A stretch of 64,000 bases of DNA from Thermoplasmata archaeon (GTDB lineage: Archaea; Thermoplasmatota; Thermoplasmata; Thermoplasmatales; Thermoplasmataceae). The notes under the pieces are model-generated. The model saw only the letters and a program-made list of their open reading frames with translations, did no database searches and was not told where the DNA came from. The position numbers were made by a program, and so were the translations under genes. Every line of letters starts with the position of its first letter. The stretch's first letter is position 1. Of the stretch, positions 16,421-25,015 are shown in pieces. The stretch is taken from contig JAJZZX010000004.1 in the NCBI GenBank assembly GCA_021797355.1, forward strand, positions 1 through 64,000, read 5' to 3'.

Positions 16421-17695
16421 ATGAAGCACCTACCCAGTGTCTTAGCAGCCGTGATAATAACGCTGTTCATGGTGCTGCTTCTCTTCTCATCATCACAGGT
16501 CTATTCACAGGAAATAGAGTCAAATCACTTTATCCATTATGCCGGAAATGTATATATTTCGCCCCAGATCAATATCCTTATAAGAAGCACCGGGGAGATT
16601 GAATGGTCGCAAAACCATCAGTCCACCCATTTTTATCTCATACCAGCAGGCAAACTTTCAGAGATCACCGACGGCAATCCCGCTGGCCTGGCAATTAAAC
16701 CTGTGAAGTATGCAGGGGGGCCGGATACGTACCTTTATCAGGGACTCAAGGGCTCCTACTATGTTGTTGCAGTGGCAAATTCTAATCCCTCTTCATTTGC
16801 CAGCTATTACTTCAGCCACCCACCTTATGTTGCAGACCCATTAATTGGGGGCCCGTCATCCTACAATGCAGGTCTTGAGGTTTTCTACATTTCCATTGCA
16901 ATGGTAACTGTTGGCTTTGCCATGCTACTGGCATTCCCGGCATACAATAGGGCTAGATCAATACGTATCTCCGGGGGCTCACTCTTTCCTGCTGTGCTCA
17001 ACAGGGTTAAGGCATCTGCATATGTGTGGCGGCGGGCACTGAAGATGCACATGATATCAGCGGTGCTTGTTGCTATTGCAGTGCTGTTCACAGGATTTAG
17101 CCTTGCACAGGCCACCAGCGTGCCTCCAGTGCTCCCCGAGATCAGCACTCACTCATTTACAAATTCCTCACTGATTCCAGCAGGTTACACCTACAATCTA
17201 GACTTTAATGAATCGTCACCGCTTGTATCCTCAGTATACAATGCATTCTTCATGGGGCCACTGCCCGTGGAAGGAGGCATAAATTCCTCACAGATATACA
17301 ACTATGGATACCTCATCACAATAACAAAGGTTAGTGAGAAGCCCTCAATATCAGAGGTGCACCAGACCATTGTTATCAAATCAGTCAATGTGAGCATCGG
17401 CAATATGACTCTCCCGTTCACCCCAAACAATTGGGATTCTGGCCTGGAGTATTACAATGGTGCACTCATTACCGATCCCTCCGGAACATACGATAACGGC
17501 ACTCAATTCGGTTTATACATAATGCCAACAAATGAAATGTCCCTGGGTATCGGGGACGGAAATTATACCATGCATGTCAATATAACGCTTTCTCCGGTAA
17601 CTGTCCTGGGAATATACCACTATTCTGGTTTGCAGAACACCATATCATTGAGCTATCCGGTATACGTGAACAATTCAAAAACTGTCAGTCCATAA
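16421..17695 (+). CDS. Membrane-anchored protein with two extracellular regions, function unknown
   Basis: About 424 residues. A signal-like helix (about residues 4-25, VLAAVIITLFMVLLLF) is followed by an exported region of about 125 residues. Two transmembrane helices (about 158-178 and 208-232) come next, and then a C-terminal region rich in NxS/T sites and beta strands. The short loop between the helices is basic (YNRARSIRIS and RVKASAYVWRR), which places it in the cytoplasm and both flanks outside. Start 16421 is chosen by the TATA spacing. I do not recognise a family. The composition resembles other Thermoplasmatales surface proteins, including the neighbour at 18001. Confidence 0.75.
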   Translation: MKHLPSVLAAVIITLFMVLLLFSSSQVYSQEIESNHFIHYAGNVYISPQINILIRSTGEIEWSQNHQSTHFYLIPAGKLSEITDGNPAGLAIKPVKYAGGPDTYLYQGLKGSYYVVAVANSNPSSFASYYFSHPPYVADPLIGGPSSYNAGLEVFYISIAMVTVGFAMLLAFPAYNRARSIRISGGSLFPAVLNRVKASAYVWRRALKMHMISAVLVAIAVLFTGFSLAQATSVPPVLPEISTHSFTNSSLIPAGYTYNLDFNESSPLVSSVYNAFFMGPLPVEGGINSSQIYNYGYLITITKVSEKPSISEVHQTIVIKSVNVSIGNMTLPFTPNNWDSGLEYYNGALITDPSGTYDNGTQFGLYIMPTNEMSLGIGDGNYTMHVNITLSPVTVLGIYHYSGLQNTISLSYPVYVNNSKTVSP

Positions 17696-17712
17696 ATTTT
17701 CATTTGGTAAGT

Positions 17713-17922
17713 TCATTCAATGAGGACAGTCTTTCTCCGGGACCTGAAGCCCCTTAGAATTCTTATCCTATCCTCACTGATATTCAGGAACCTGGATAAC
17801 TGGCGTATAACGTCAGCGTTTGCCTGCCCGTTGATCCTCTGCTTTGTAGTGTACACAGTGAATGTTTCGCCGTCACTTTTGACTGCCTTATTTCCATCCC
17901 TTACGATAACTGTGATGATCAT
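17713..17922 (-). CDS. DUF167 (YggU/UPF0235) family protein
   Basis: This 69-residue protein fits DUF167. A starting beta strand is followed by FTVYTTKQRINGQANADVIRQLSRFL, then ISEDRIRILRGFRSRRKTVLIE. In the family the corresponding motif is P-x-x-G-K-A-N and then S-x-x-K. It is slightly shorter than usual because the first strand is brief. The molecular role of the family is not established. It lies convergent to the 16421 gene and close behind the promoter of the surface-protein gene on the other strand. Confidence 0.8.
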   Translation of the reverse strand: MIITVIVRDGNKAVKSDGETFTVYTTKQRINGQANADVIRQLSRFLNISEDRIRILRGFRSRRKTVLIE

Positions 17923-17970
17923 GGCTATTCACCATCTGCCTGAACTTGAAACCGGCTTGCACCAATATTG

Positions 17971-17978
17971 TTTAATAT
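17971..17978 (+). promoter_or_regulatory. TATA box of the thermopsin-like gene
   Basis: TTTAATAT lies about 26 nt before the ATG at 18001, which is therefore preferred over the in-frame TTG 17968 and ATG 17977. A leaderless transcript is implied. Confidence 0.55.
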
Positions 17979-18000
17979 GGCATTTTCTCTAAACCCCAAC

Positions 18001-21000
18001 ATGAAGATAAATCCCATGGCAAGGATTGCCGTTATTGCAATTTTATTCCTGACGGTTGCCTCTGCGTTCGCCACTGCATCAGGCCATGGCTCTAATGTGG
18101 CACCTGGAGTTGCTGCCACAGCAGCCTCTCACACTTCTATGGAAAACCAGGGGAACTTCAGTTATGAAATGAATTCAACGGCACTTCAGGCTCCTGCATT
18201 AAACTCCACTGCAAAATGGGCGTCTATGGAGAAGCTCATTTCATCCAGGCTAGACCAGAGCAGCGTTCCCTCCATGGCAAGATATCTTCCTAACTTTGCC
18301 GTTGGGCCAAGAGAGGAGTTTGGTTCATATGCCCCCTCCTATACTTCAGCTCCTGCACCCATGGGCGTTGCCAGCTATGGCACAGAAAACAGCTCCGGAA
18401 GGATTGTTCCCTACACATACAAGACCTCAGGGTTTGAGGGAGAGATCAACCTGACTTCAGCCACGGAATTCTATATGGAGTCGGACAGCCCGCACAGTTT
18501 TTCCCTGCAGCTTAACGCTGTGCTCAATAATGTTACCCTTTTCGGGAGGCAGGGTTTTCAGTACTGGACACAGAATGTTGTGGATTATTCCACGAGGACT
18601 GGGCAGCTGACGCTTATTGACAACATCTGGAATTTCAGTTCACCCTCTGCTGTAATTAATGGGAATGAATTCCATTCACATAACGGCACAGTTGTTCCTG
18701 GGGTATTCTATTACGATATTGGCCCCACAATAAATGTGGCAATGCCTTTCACGCTGAAACTCTTTCTTGCAGCTGCAGTCATTGACGGATACGACACTGT
18801 ATTTTTCAACTATAGCGTCTCGGGGCATTCCGCCAATGGTTCTGCAGTAATCCAATCTGGTACCTATGATACTGTGCAGTTCAACTCCACTGCTGGCTCT
18901 GTTTCAGCAGCTGCTCCAGCCGCTTATTATGAGGTTAGCGGAAATACTCTTACCGGCACAGGATTTATTCCCATGGATGCTGAATTCATACTTGGTGGCC
19001 CAGGTGGAGGAAGCACTGCGAATTTCTATAACATATCAGCAAACATGAGCCTGATGATGCAGAATTCCGGCAAGTCGTTTTCCTCAGTAGGATCAGCATA
19101 CACCGCAGGATCGGAAACTGGGGAAACCTCATCAGGCATAAGTGAATATTTCTCGGGGCATACTGCCTACCTGGGTACCGGCCCGTCATTTGTGGAGCCA
19201 CTGTGGAACCTGACCACAAAGCCAGGATTTGCCACCGTTAGTGGAAACATAGACCCCTCCAGTGCCTTTGTTTTCATAAGCAACACAACCAACTTTAACA
19301 ATAATTCTGCTCAGTGGTCTCCCGTTAATTCAAGCGGGTCCTTCACATTCAGGCTTGAACCCGGAAATTATTCAGTCGAATTCCTCCTCAGCTATCACGA
19401 TCCTGAAACTTATTCCATTGGATACCTTGCGGGCGGCAAGACAGATCCGTTGGGAACGGTAATGCTTCACAGCGATGCATCACGGGGCTTGTACACCCCC
19501 ATCTATATCTTTGGGAATGGCCAGCTGAAGAACTTCAGCCAATCTGGAACCGGGACCGAAGCAAGCCCCTATGTTATTGATGGCCCCTATTCTCTCTCCA
19601 CGGGTTCTGTTATTTCCAACGTCTTCAGCAGAACCAATGATTACCTGTTCCCGGTTTTCAATGCAATCCTTGTCTCCGGAACCACCGATTACACTATTTT
19701 CTCTGGTTTCAAGACTGAATCAGGAGGGGCGCCATTCCTTGTTCACTATTCCTCACCAGGGCTTGCATCGCTTACACAGTCCTTTGATGTGCCGGAATAC
19801 AACTACCTTCCGTCGGCCTTCTACAATTCCTCCAATTTCGTGATCAATGATAGTGCCTTTTCCGGCTGGTTCAGCACAATAGTCTTCAACAACTACAGTG
19901 CAGACAACGTGCCTGTTGTGGCTTCATTAATATTGTGGAATTCCACTGATTCACTGGTAGAACACAGCGTATTCTACAGCCAGGGTTCAGGATTGCTGGT
20001 CTACAATGATAATTCTACCCAGTCTGATAATTATGTATGGAACAACAGCTTCACTGATTACCCTGAGACCTACCCCGGAATGTACTATGGCTACGCCCCA
20101 ATTGGGGCTACAATTGAGAGTTCTGGAAATACCGTCTTCAACAATGCCTTTACATCCACAATCCCAGTGGTGAGCATAGGCGGCCATGATGCGAATATCT
20201 ATACAGGCGGAACTGCCACCTACACCGATAATTTCAATGTTTCAAGGGCGCAGGGTAAATCCGGAATCACCCATGACGGAATTCTTCTCAGGGGAAGCAT
20301 ACTGAATACATCTGTTCCGGGAGGTAATTATTACTATGACTACTTCGGAAACGGTTCAGAACCATACAACGGAAGCGGCCTGGGTTTTGTTTTTAACAAC
20401 CAGGGAATATTCAACGGAAGCATTAATGATGGATATGACCGGGCACCACTTACATTGTACGGCTTTGAGACCAACGTGAGCACAACCGGCCTCCCTTCTG
20501 GGACGGAAACGTACTTTGACGTCAACAACGCCATATATCCAATTTATCCGGGAAGCTCAACGAGTATCTACCTCCCCAACGGATCATATTTCCTGGAGGG
20601 GTTTGAGCTCGTGAGCGCACAGGTCCATCTTGTCCCGACCACAGACATGGGCCACCTTTCCCTCCCTTCAGGAGACTTTTCCGCCATAGGCCCTGTTATG
20701 AATATAACCCTTGCCTATGGTGCCTATTTCAACCTTACAGTACGGGAGTCCGGCCTTCCCAACGGAACACAGTGGGGATTCGCAGTGCCAGCCGCAGGCC
20801 AGGGATATGAGCTAACTGCCGACAACCAATCCCTCTTTGTGCAGCAGGGCATTTATGCAATAGACCCGCTATCAGTAGATGGATACTATGCAAGCTCCAT
20901 TGCAGTTAATGTGCAGGGACCGGTTACTGCCACCATATATTATAGCAATGTCTCTTATTCAAGTGGAGACAATTTTACAGTAATATTCACCGAGACCGGC

Positions 21001-21300
21001 CTCACTAACGGCAGCAAATGGGGAATCACCATAGGAGGGCAGTCGTTTACCACGGAGAGCACAGGCATGGCCATATACGGCTTCCAGAATGGGATCTACA
21101 ACTATTCGGTGATAACCCCGTCCGGATACAGAAGTTCTGGCTCAGGGCAGATAGTTATAGATCATGGCAATGGCAGTGTGGCGATCGCATTTGTCTCCAC
21201 CTCACCTGAGATTCATGAGTATGAATACATAGGTGCCGGTGCCTTGGCCGGAGCAGTAATAGGGGCCGTAGCCATGTCCATGAGAAAGAGGAGGCCTTGA
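18001..21300 (+). CDS. Large thermopsin-like (peptidase A5) surface protein
   Basis: About 1099 residues. A signal peptide (IAVIAILFLTVASAFATASG) is followed by a thermopsin-like region: APAPMGVASYG, PYTYKTSGFEGEINL, LQLNAVLNNVTLFGRQGFQYWTQNVV. Thermopsin is an acid protease of acidophilic archaea. A long middle (about 540-800) has short strand-turn units such as NNYSADNVPVVASLILWNSTDS, suggesting a NosD-like beta helix. Then come at least two copies of an ESGLPNGTQWGF-type module, and a final helix (GAGALAGAVIGAVAMSM) before KRRP that anchors it to the membrane. Many N-x-S/T sites suit a glycosylated exterior. Whether it is an active protease is not shown, since the catalytic residues of A5 peptidases are poorly defined. 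Confidence 0.8.
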   Translation: MKINPMARIAVIAILFLTVASAFATASGHGSNVAPGVAATAASHTSMENQGNFSYEMNSTALQAPALNSTAKWASMEKLISSRLDQSSVPSMARYLPNFAVGPREEFGSYAPSYTSAPAPMGVASYGTENSSGRIVPYTYKTSGFEGEINLTSATEFYMESDSPHSFSLQLNAVLNNVTLFGRQGFQYWTQNVVDYSTRTGQLTLIDNIWNFSSPSAVINGNEFHSHNGTVVPGVFYYDIGPTINVAMPFTLKLFLAAAVIDGYDTVFFNYSVSGHSANGSAVIQSGTYDTVQFNSTAGSVSAAAPAAYYEVSGNTLTGTGFIPMDAEFILGGPGGGSTANFYNISANMSLMMQNSGKSFSSVGSAYTAGSETGETSSGISEYFSGHTAYLGTGPSFVEPLWNLTTKPGFATVSGNIDPSSAFVFISNTTNFNNNSAQWSPVNSSGSFTFRLEPGNYSVEFLLSYHDPETYSIGYLAGGKTDPLGTVMLHSDASRGLYTPIYIFGNGQLKNFSQSGTGTEASPYVIDGPYSLSTGSVISNVFSRTNDYLFPVFNAILVSGTTDYTIFSGFKTESGGAPFLVHYSSPGLASLTQSFDVPEYNYLPSAFYNSSNFVINDSAFSGWFSTIVFNNYSADNVPVVASLILWNSTDSLVEHSVFYSQGSGLLVYNDNSTQSDNYVWNNSFTDYPETYPGMYYGYAPIGATIESSGNTVFNNAFTSTIPVVSIGGHDANIYTGGTATYTDNFNVSRAQGKSGITHDGILLRGSILNTSVPGGNYYYDYFGNGSEPYNGSGLGFVFNNQGIFNGSINDGYDRAPLTLYGFETNVSTTGLPSGTETYFDVNNAIYPIYPGSSTSIYLPNGSYFLEGFELVSAQVHLVPTTDMGHLSLPSGDFSAIGPVMNITLAYGAYFNLTVRESGLPNGTQWGFAVPAAGQGYELTADNQSLFVQQGIYAIDPLSVDGYYASSIAVNVQGPVTATIYYSNVSYSSGDNFTVIFTETGLTNGSKWGITIGGQSFTTESTGMAIYGFQNGIYNYSVITPSGYRSSGSGQIVIDHGNGSVAIAFVSTSPEIHEYEYIGAGALAGAVIGAVAMSMRKRRP

Positions 21301-21308
21301 AGATCAGG

Positions 21309-21869
21309 TTATTTCAATAGATCAATAAGCTGGCTTGCCTCACGCCTGTTCAATTCCCCAACATCTTTTTTATTGATCTTTTTCAGAAAAAGTTCGGCAA
21401 CCTTCTTCTTGTCTTCGCCAGCCATGAGGCTTCCTATGTACTTAACCTGCTTCGGTGTTACTGGAGCGCCAGAAGTATCCTGGCCTTTTCTCATTTCTAT
21501 TGATTTAAGTTTTTCTATAAGCTCCGATGCCTCCTGCATGGTCAGAAGGTTAATGTTGGGCTTTCCTACCCTTTTTAGAAATTCCCTGGCTGCATTCATT
21601 CTCTCCTCTGTACTTTGAAGGCTTGTCAGAAATGATATCTGCTTGCCAGTTGCAAGCGGATCAGTAACCTGGATTTTTTCCCCTTCAGCAGCAGGAGCGT
21701 TTTTCAGCCTGTCGATGAGTTGGGAAGTTTCCTGCACAGTTAGCTCATCAATGCTTCCTTTCCCAACGCTCCGAAGAAAATCTTCCTGAATCTTTTCCCT
21801 GGAAGGTGATTCACCAATTAGCTTTGCAATGAAGCTGATCTGGTTTTTTGTCGGGCCTGATCCTGGCAT
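21309..21869 (-). CDS. Protein of three tandem ~60-residue repeats, function unknown
   Basis: This 186-residue protein is built from three copies of one unit starting at about residues 4, 73 and 133. Each has a T-x-K/G-Q-I/V-x-F/Y-I start (TKNQISFIAKL, TGKQISFLTSL, TPKQVKYIGSL). Then a helix holds FLR/K-x-V/I-x-K, and the unit ends in (E/R)(T/A)S(Q/E)LI(D/E)xLK. The units resemble small helical Q-I-x-Y-I domains that occur next to nucleic-acid proteins in other genomes, but no function is known to me. The protein is charged and likely cytoplasmic. It converges on the thermopsin-like gene with 8 nt between stops. Confidence 0.75.
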   Translation of the reverse strand: MPGSGPTKNQISFIAKLIGESPSREKIQEDFLRSVGKGSIDELTVQETSQLIDRLKNAPAAEGEKIQVTDPLATGKQISFLTSLQSTEERMNAAREFLKRVGKPNINLLTMQEASELIEKLKSIEMRKGQDTSGAPVTPKQVKYIGSLMAGEDKKKVAELFLKKINKKDVGELNRREASQLIDLLK

Positions 21870-22203
21870 TTTAGTTCCTATGGCAGATGTATCTGAAACT
21901 GATTAATGTTTAGCTTCTGGTTATGCAGATCGTCCCTGATGGGAAAATGGTTTACAATGTAATCTACTTGCCAGTTAGCCTCAGCAGAAATAACTTTCTG
22001 GAAACAGTATGTTTGCGGGAAGAATTTGCCCATCGCACTGTCACTAGTTTATATGTCATAGATGTCACTGCTCTGATTGGCAAGGCATGACAGGGTTAGC
22101 AACTATTAATGCTGTCTTTCCGTAATTAACTGAAGAAGAGGCTCTCATCGTTGAAATGAATTATAGACAGATAGTGAATAATAACCGGAAGATGAAATGA
22201 TTA
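21870..22203. other. Non-coding stretch before the recombinase remnant
   Basis: No gene is recognisable here. Short frames (for example LIVEMNYRQIVNNNRKMK ending at 22200) are too short to interpret. The stretch may be decayed sequence of a former mobile element, given the recombinase remnant that follows, or the promoter region of the gene at 21869. Confidence 0.4.
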
Positions 22204-22353
22204 TGGAAAAGTGACCTGAGCAGCACAGAGATCTATCTGCATCCCAAGCAGCTCGATGCGATTGAAATGAAAAGAGGCATAGAACTGTTTGGCGAAACGA
22301 CTGGGGTCCTAAAATCCCCGGGAACCGTACCGTATGGACCGGAGGGGATTTGA
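22204..22353 (+). pseudogene. C-terminal remnant of a tyrosine recombinase, running into tRNA-Ala
   Basis: A frame of about 49 codons, directly after an in-frame TGA (22198-22200) and without a start, encodes SDLSSTEIYLHPKQLDAIEM. This is the ending expected of XerC/integrase-type recombinases: the GHSDLSTTxIYxH block with the nucleophilic tyrosine. The rest of the enzyme, including the Arg-His-Arg residues, is missing. The frame ends at a TGA (22351-22353) inside the tRNA gene on the opposite strand. Archaeal integrases often act at tRNA genes, so I read this as a scar of a lost integrated element. The match is short and by eye. Confidence 0.5.
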
Positions 22354-22406
22354 ACCCCTGGCCTCTTCCATGCCAAGGAAGCGATCTACCTCTGATCTAC
22401 CGGCCC
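22335..22406 (-). tRNA. tRNA-Ala (anticodon GGC)
   Basis: On the minus strand the cloverleaf is complete. The acceptor GGGCCGG pairs with CCGGTCC and includes the G3-U70 pair that identifies alanine tRNAs. The D stem is GATC/GATC. The anticodon stem CTTCC/GGAAG carries the loop TTGGCAT (anticodon GGC). The T arm is AGGGG TTCAAAT CCCCT, and the discriminator base is A. The 3' CCA is not encoded and no intron is present. Confidence 0.97.
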
Positions 22407-22493
22407 AATGCCATTCTCGGGACTAAGGCTACTCCTGATTGATGAAATGCCTATAAACATTATCGTATGCCTTCGTGGGATTGTTGAAGAGTT

Positions 22494-23390
22494 TCATGAC
22501 TTTCTGGAGGGATCAACAGGGGAAGACGGCCCTGAATCTCCGGCTACAGATGATTCTAGGAGAGCAATTTCTTCAGGTGTCATGCGCCATCCCATTGCTC
22601 CTGCATTCTCTCTCACATGATCGGGGTTTGATGCCCTTGGTATTGGAAAGACAAAATTATATTTGCTTATGAACCAGTTCAGAGCGATCTGTGTTATACT
22701 CTTCTTGCCATGATTTCTCTCAATCTCCTTCAAGACATTCTGCCCGAGTGCAGATTCTGAAGTCAGTTTGCCGTGTGCAAGCGGAAAGTATGCGAGTATG
22801 GATATCCTGTTTTCCCTGCAGTAGGGAAGGATATCCTTCTCAATATTCCTGTGCGCAACGCTGAAATTCATCTGTGTGGAACTAAGTGGATGCTTCTTCA
22901 GGCTCTCAACAACCATCTTGGTTTGATCAAGGCTGAAATTGCTTATTCCTATGTATCGAATCTTGCCCTGGTCCACGAGGTGCTCCATTGCCTTCAGTCC
23001 TTCAAGCATCTTGCTTTTGGACGAGGACGGAAAATGCATCTGGTAAAGGTCAATGTAACTTGTATTGAGCTTTCTAAGGCTCCTTTCGCATGATTTTATC
23101 AATTTTTCGTAGGAGAAATTTGCAGGCCAGACCTTAGTTGCAAGGAAAAGATCCTCCCTTGGCAAACCCTTAATGGCCTCAGCAACGAGAGGTTCGCTCT
23201 GGTATATTTCTGCGGTATCTATAAGGTTAATCCCTGAATCAATGGCAGCCCTTATTGCGGAAATCCTCCTTTCTTTTCCAGGCATGATTCCAAGGAGCCT
23301 TGCCGGGGCAATCCAGCGAAAATCGTAATATGTTCCAACTCCAATTGGGCTTACCTTGACATCCGAACCAGCAAAATTAACCCGTTCCAT
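22494..23390 (-). CDS. Aldo/keto reductase
   Basis: About 298 residues. The protein starts VNFAGSDVKVSPIGVGTYYDF and has the family's INLIDTAEIYQSEPLVAEAI with the catalytic Asp and Tyr. It also has FLATKVWPANFSYEKLIKSCERSLRKL with the catalytic Lys, YIDLYQMHFPS with the His, and an NADPH-site region near IPRASNPDHVRENA. Such enzymes reduce aldehydes or ketones with NAD(P)H in the cytoplasm, and the substrate here is unknown. I chose ATG 23390 because it fits the family start and has a TATA-like TTTATATG about 20-25 nt upstream. The frame is open 28 codons further. It is divergent from the secretion operon at 23519. Confidence 0.92.
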   Translation of the reverse strand: MERVNFAGSDVKVSPIGVGTYYDFRWIAPARLLGIMPGKERRISAIRAAIDSGINLIDTAEIYQSEPLVAEAIKGLPREDLFLATKVWPANFSYEKLIKSCERSLRKLNTSYIDLYQMHFPSSSKSKMLEGLKAMEHLVDQGKIRYIGISNFSLDQTKMVVESLKKHPLSSTQMNFSVAHRNIEKDILPYCRENRISILAYFPLAHGKLTSESALGQNVLKEIERNHGKKSITQIALNWFISKYNFVFPIPRASNPDHVRENAGAMGWRMTPEEIALLESSVAGDSGPSSPVDPSRKS

Positions 23391-23482
23391 ATTGGCGTAT
23401 CTGATCAGGCATATAAACGATCCCCCGGTTTCCATAATACCAGCGGAAATAATTTCATCCTGCCAGTGCAACACTGATAATT

Positions 23483-23491
23483 TTTATAGAA
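23483..23491 (+). promoter_or_regulatory. TATA box of the pilus-assembly operon
   Basis: TTTATAGAA lies about 31 nt before the ATG at 23519 with no SD in between. It is the likely promoter of the four-gene operon 23519-28165. Confidence 0.5.
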
Positions 23492-23518
23492 ACATAACGC
23501 TTTGATCTCTGCGAATCC

Positions 23519-25015
23519 ATGGATTCTGTAAAATCTCTGCCAGAAGGGAACCAGGAATGGCACGGCCCAAACATAATCATCGAAAAGTACCAGATTCAGC
23601 CTGGCGTCACGGAAGTGGAGATTGTCAAGATTCCGGAAACATCTGAGATAATGTATATGGTAAGGGAGCCTGAGATATCCCAGCAGCAGAGGAATGAAAT
23701 AACAAAGCTTAGGGATCTCATATCCAGCCTCATACCGGATCTGGTGAGTTCGTCCAGGAAAAACGCTCCTGACATGGAGAAGATGATACAGTCATTCATA
23801 AGGGAAAGGTTTCCCTGGCTCTCCGGCAGTGTTAAGCAAACCTATGAATATTACCTTAACAGGGACTTCAGCGGATATGGCGTAATCGATCCCATAGTGA
23901 GGGATCCCAATGTCGAAGATATATCCTGCAATGGCCCAGGAATTCCAGTTTTCGTTTTCCACTCTGTTTACGGTTCCATAAGGACTAACATAACCTTTGC
24001 CACAGAGATCGACCTCTCCTCTTACATAATACATATGGGGCAGCTCTGTGGAAAACCTGTATCAATAAGCTCCCCGCTCCTTGACGGAATAACCAGGGAT
24101 GGGCACAGGGTTGAAGCCATATACTCAAGAGAAGTTTCCGACAGGGGGCCCGCGTTCACTATCAGGCTCTTCAGGGAAAGCCCGTTCACCCCTACAGAAC
24201 TTATCAGGACCGGGGCCGCTGATCCCTTTATGCTGTCCTATCTATGGCTTATGGTTGAAAATCTCAATTCTGCACTTATAGTGGGAGTTCCCGGATCAGG
24301 GAAAACCTCAACCCTCAACTCCATTCTCATGTTTGCGCCGGAAAATACAAAGATTTTCAGTATAGAGGAGACCCGTGAACTTAATCTTTCGCACGAAAAC
24401 TGGGTACCAGCCGAAACCAGGGAGCTTCAGGGAAGGAATCCCAACGGCATATCAGCCTACGGCCTCTTTGACCTAGTAAAGGTTGCGATGAGGCAGAGGC
24501 CCACTTACATAGTTGTCGGGGAGGTGAGGGGGAAAGAGGTTTATGCCCTGTTCCAAGCAATGGCAACTGGTCATACAACATATTCAACAATCCACGCGGA
24601 TTCAATGCATTCCCTCATGAACAGGCTGGAAAATGAGCCAATGAACGTCCCGAAACTGATGATCTCATACCTTAACATAGTGATATTCGTTAATTTCGTT
24701 AAACACGGGGAAAAACGTGTAAGGAGGATCACTGAAATCAGCGAGATTGTTGGCATTGATCCTGAAAGTGGAGAGTTCACCTACAACAGGGCATTCTATT
24801 ATGATCCTTCGTCTGATTCGTTTGTGTTCACAGGAAACAGCGTGCTTTTTTCAAAAATTGCCGATCAGAAGGGGATTGGGTTTGATGACATACTTGATGA
24901 GGCAAGGAAGCGCTCCAGAGTACTGGAGGAACTGGCGATTCAGGGGGCTGACCAGGGAAAAACGGCAGCTGCCATAAGTTCCTACATCAGGAAGGGGAAA
25001 CCCAGCCATGATTGA
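23519..25015 (+). CDS. Type IV pilus/secretion ATPase, first copy
   Basis: This 498-residue ATPase belongs to the VirB11/TadA/FlaI (GspE) superfamily that powers pilin assembly or removal. Residues 110-230 hold the N-terminal domain (GYGVIDPIVRDPNVEDISCNG). Walker A is GVPGSGKTS at 256-264, a conserved EETRELNLSHENW follows, and Walker B is PTYIVVGEVRGKE. The histidine box TTYSTIHADSM and the NIVIFVN strand complete the fold. It is followed, with an 8-nt overlap, by two TadC-like membrane proteins and a second ATPase. Member of an archaeal type IV filament system, but no pilin is in the operon. Direction of transport is inferred only. Confidence 0.93.
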   Translation: MDSVKSLPEGNQEWHGPNIIIEKYQIQPGVTEVEIVKIPETSEIMYMVREPEISQQQRNEITKLRDLISSLIPDLVSSSRKNAPDMEKMIQSFIRERFPWLSGSVKQTYEYYLNRDFSGYGVIDPIVRDPNVEDISCNGPGIPVFVFHSVYGSIRTNITFATEIDLSSYIIHMGQLCGKPVSISSPLLDGITRDGHRVEAIYSREVSDRGPAFTIRLFRESPFTPTELIRTGAADPFMLSYLWLMVENLNSALIVGVPGSGKTSTLNSILMFAPENTKIFSIEETRELNLSHENWVPAETRELQGRNPNGISAYGLFDLVKVAMRQRPTYIVVGEVRGKEVYALFQAMATGHTTYSTIHADSMHSLMNRLENEPMNVPKLMISYLNIVIFVNFVKHGEKRVRRITEISEIVGIDPESGEFTYNRAFYYDPSSDSFVFTGNSVLFSKIADQKGIGFDDILDEARKRSRVLEELAIQGADQGKTAAAISSYIRKGKPSHD

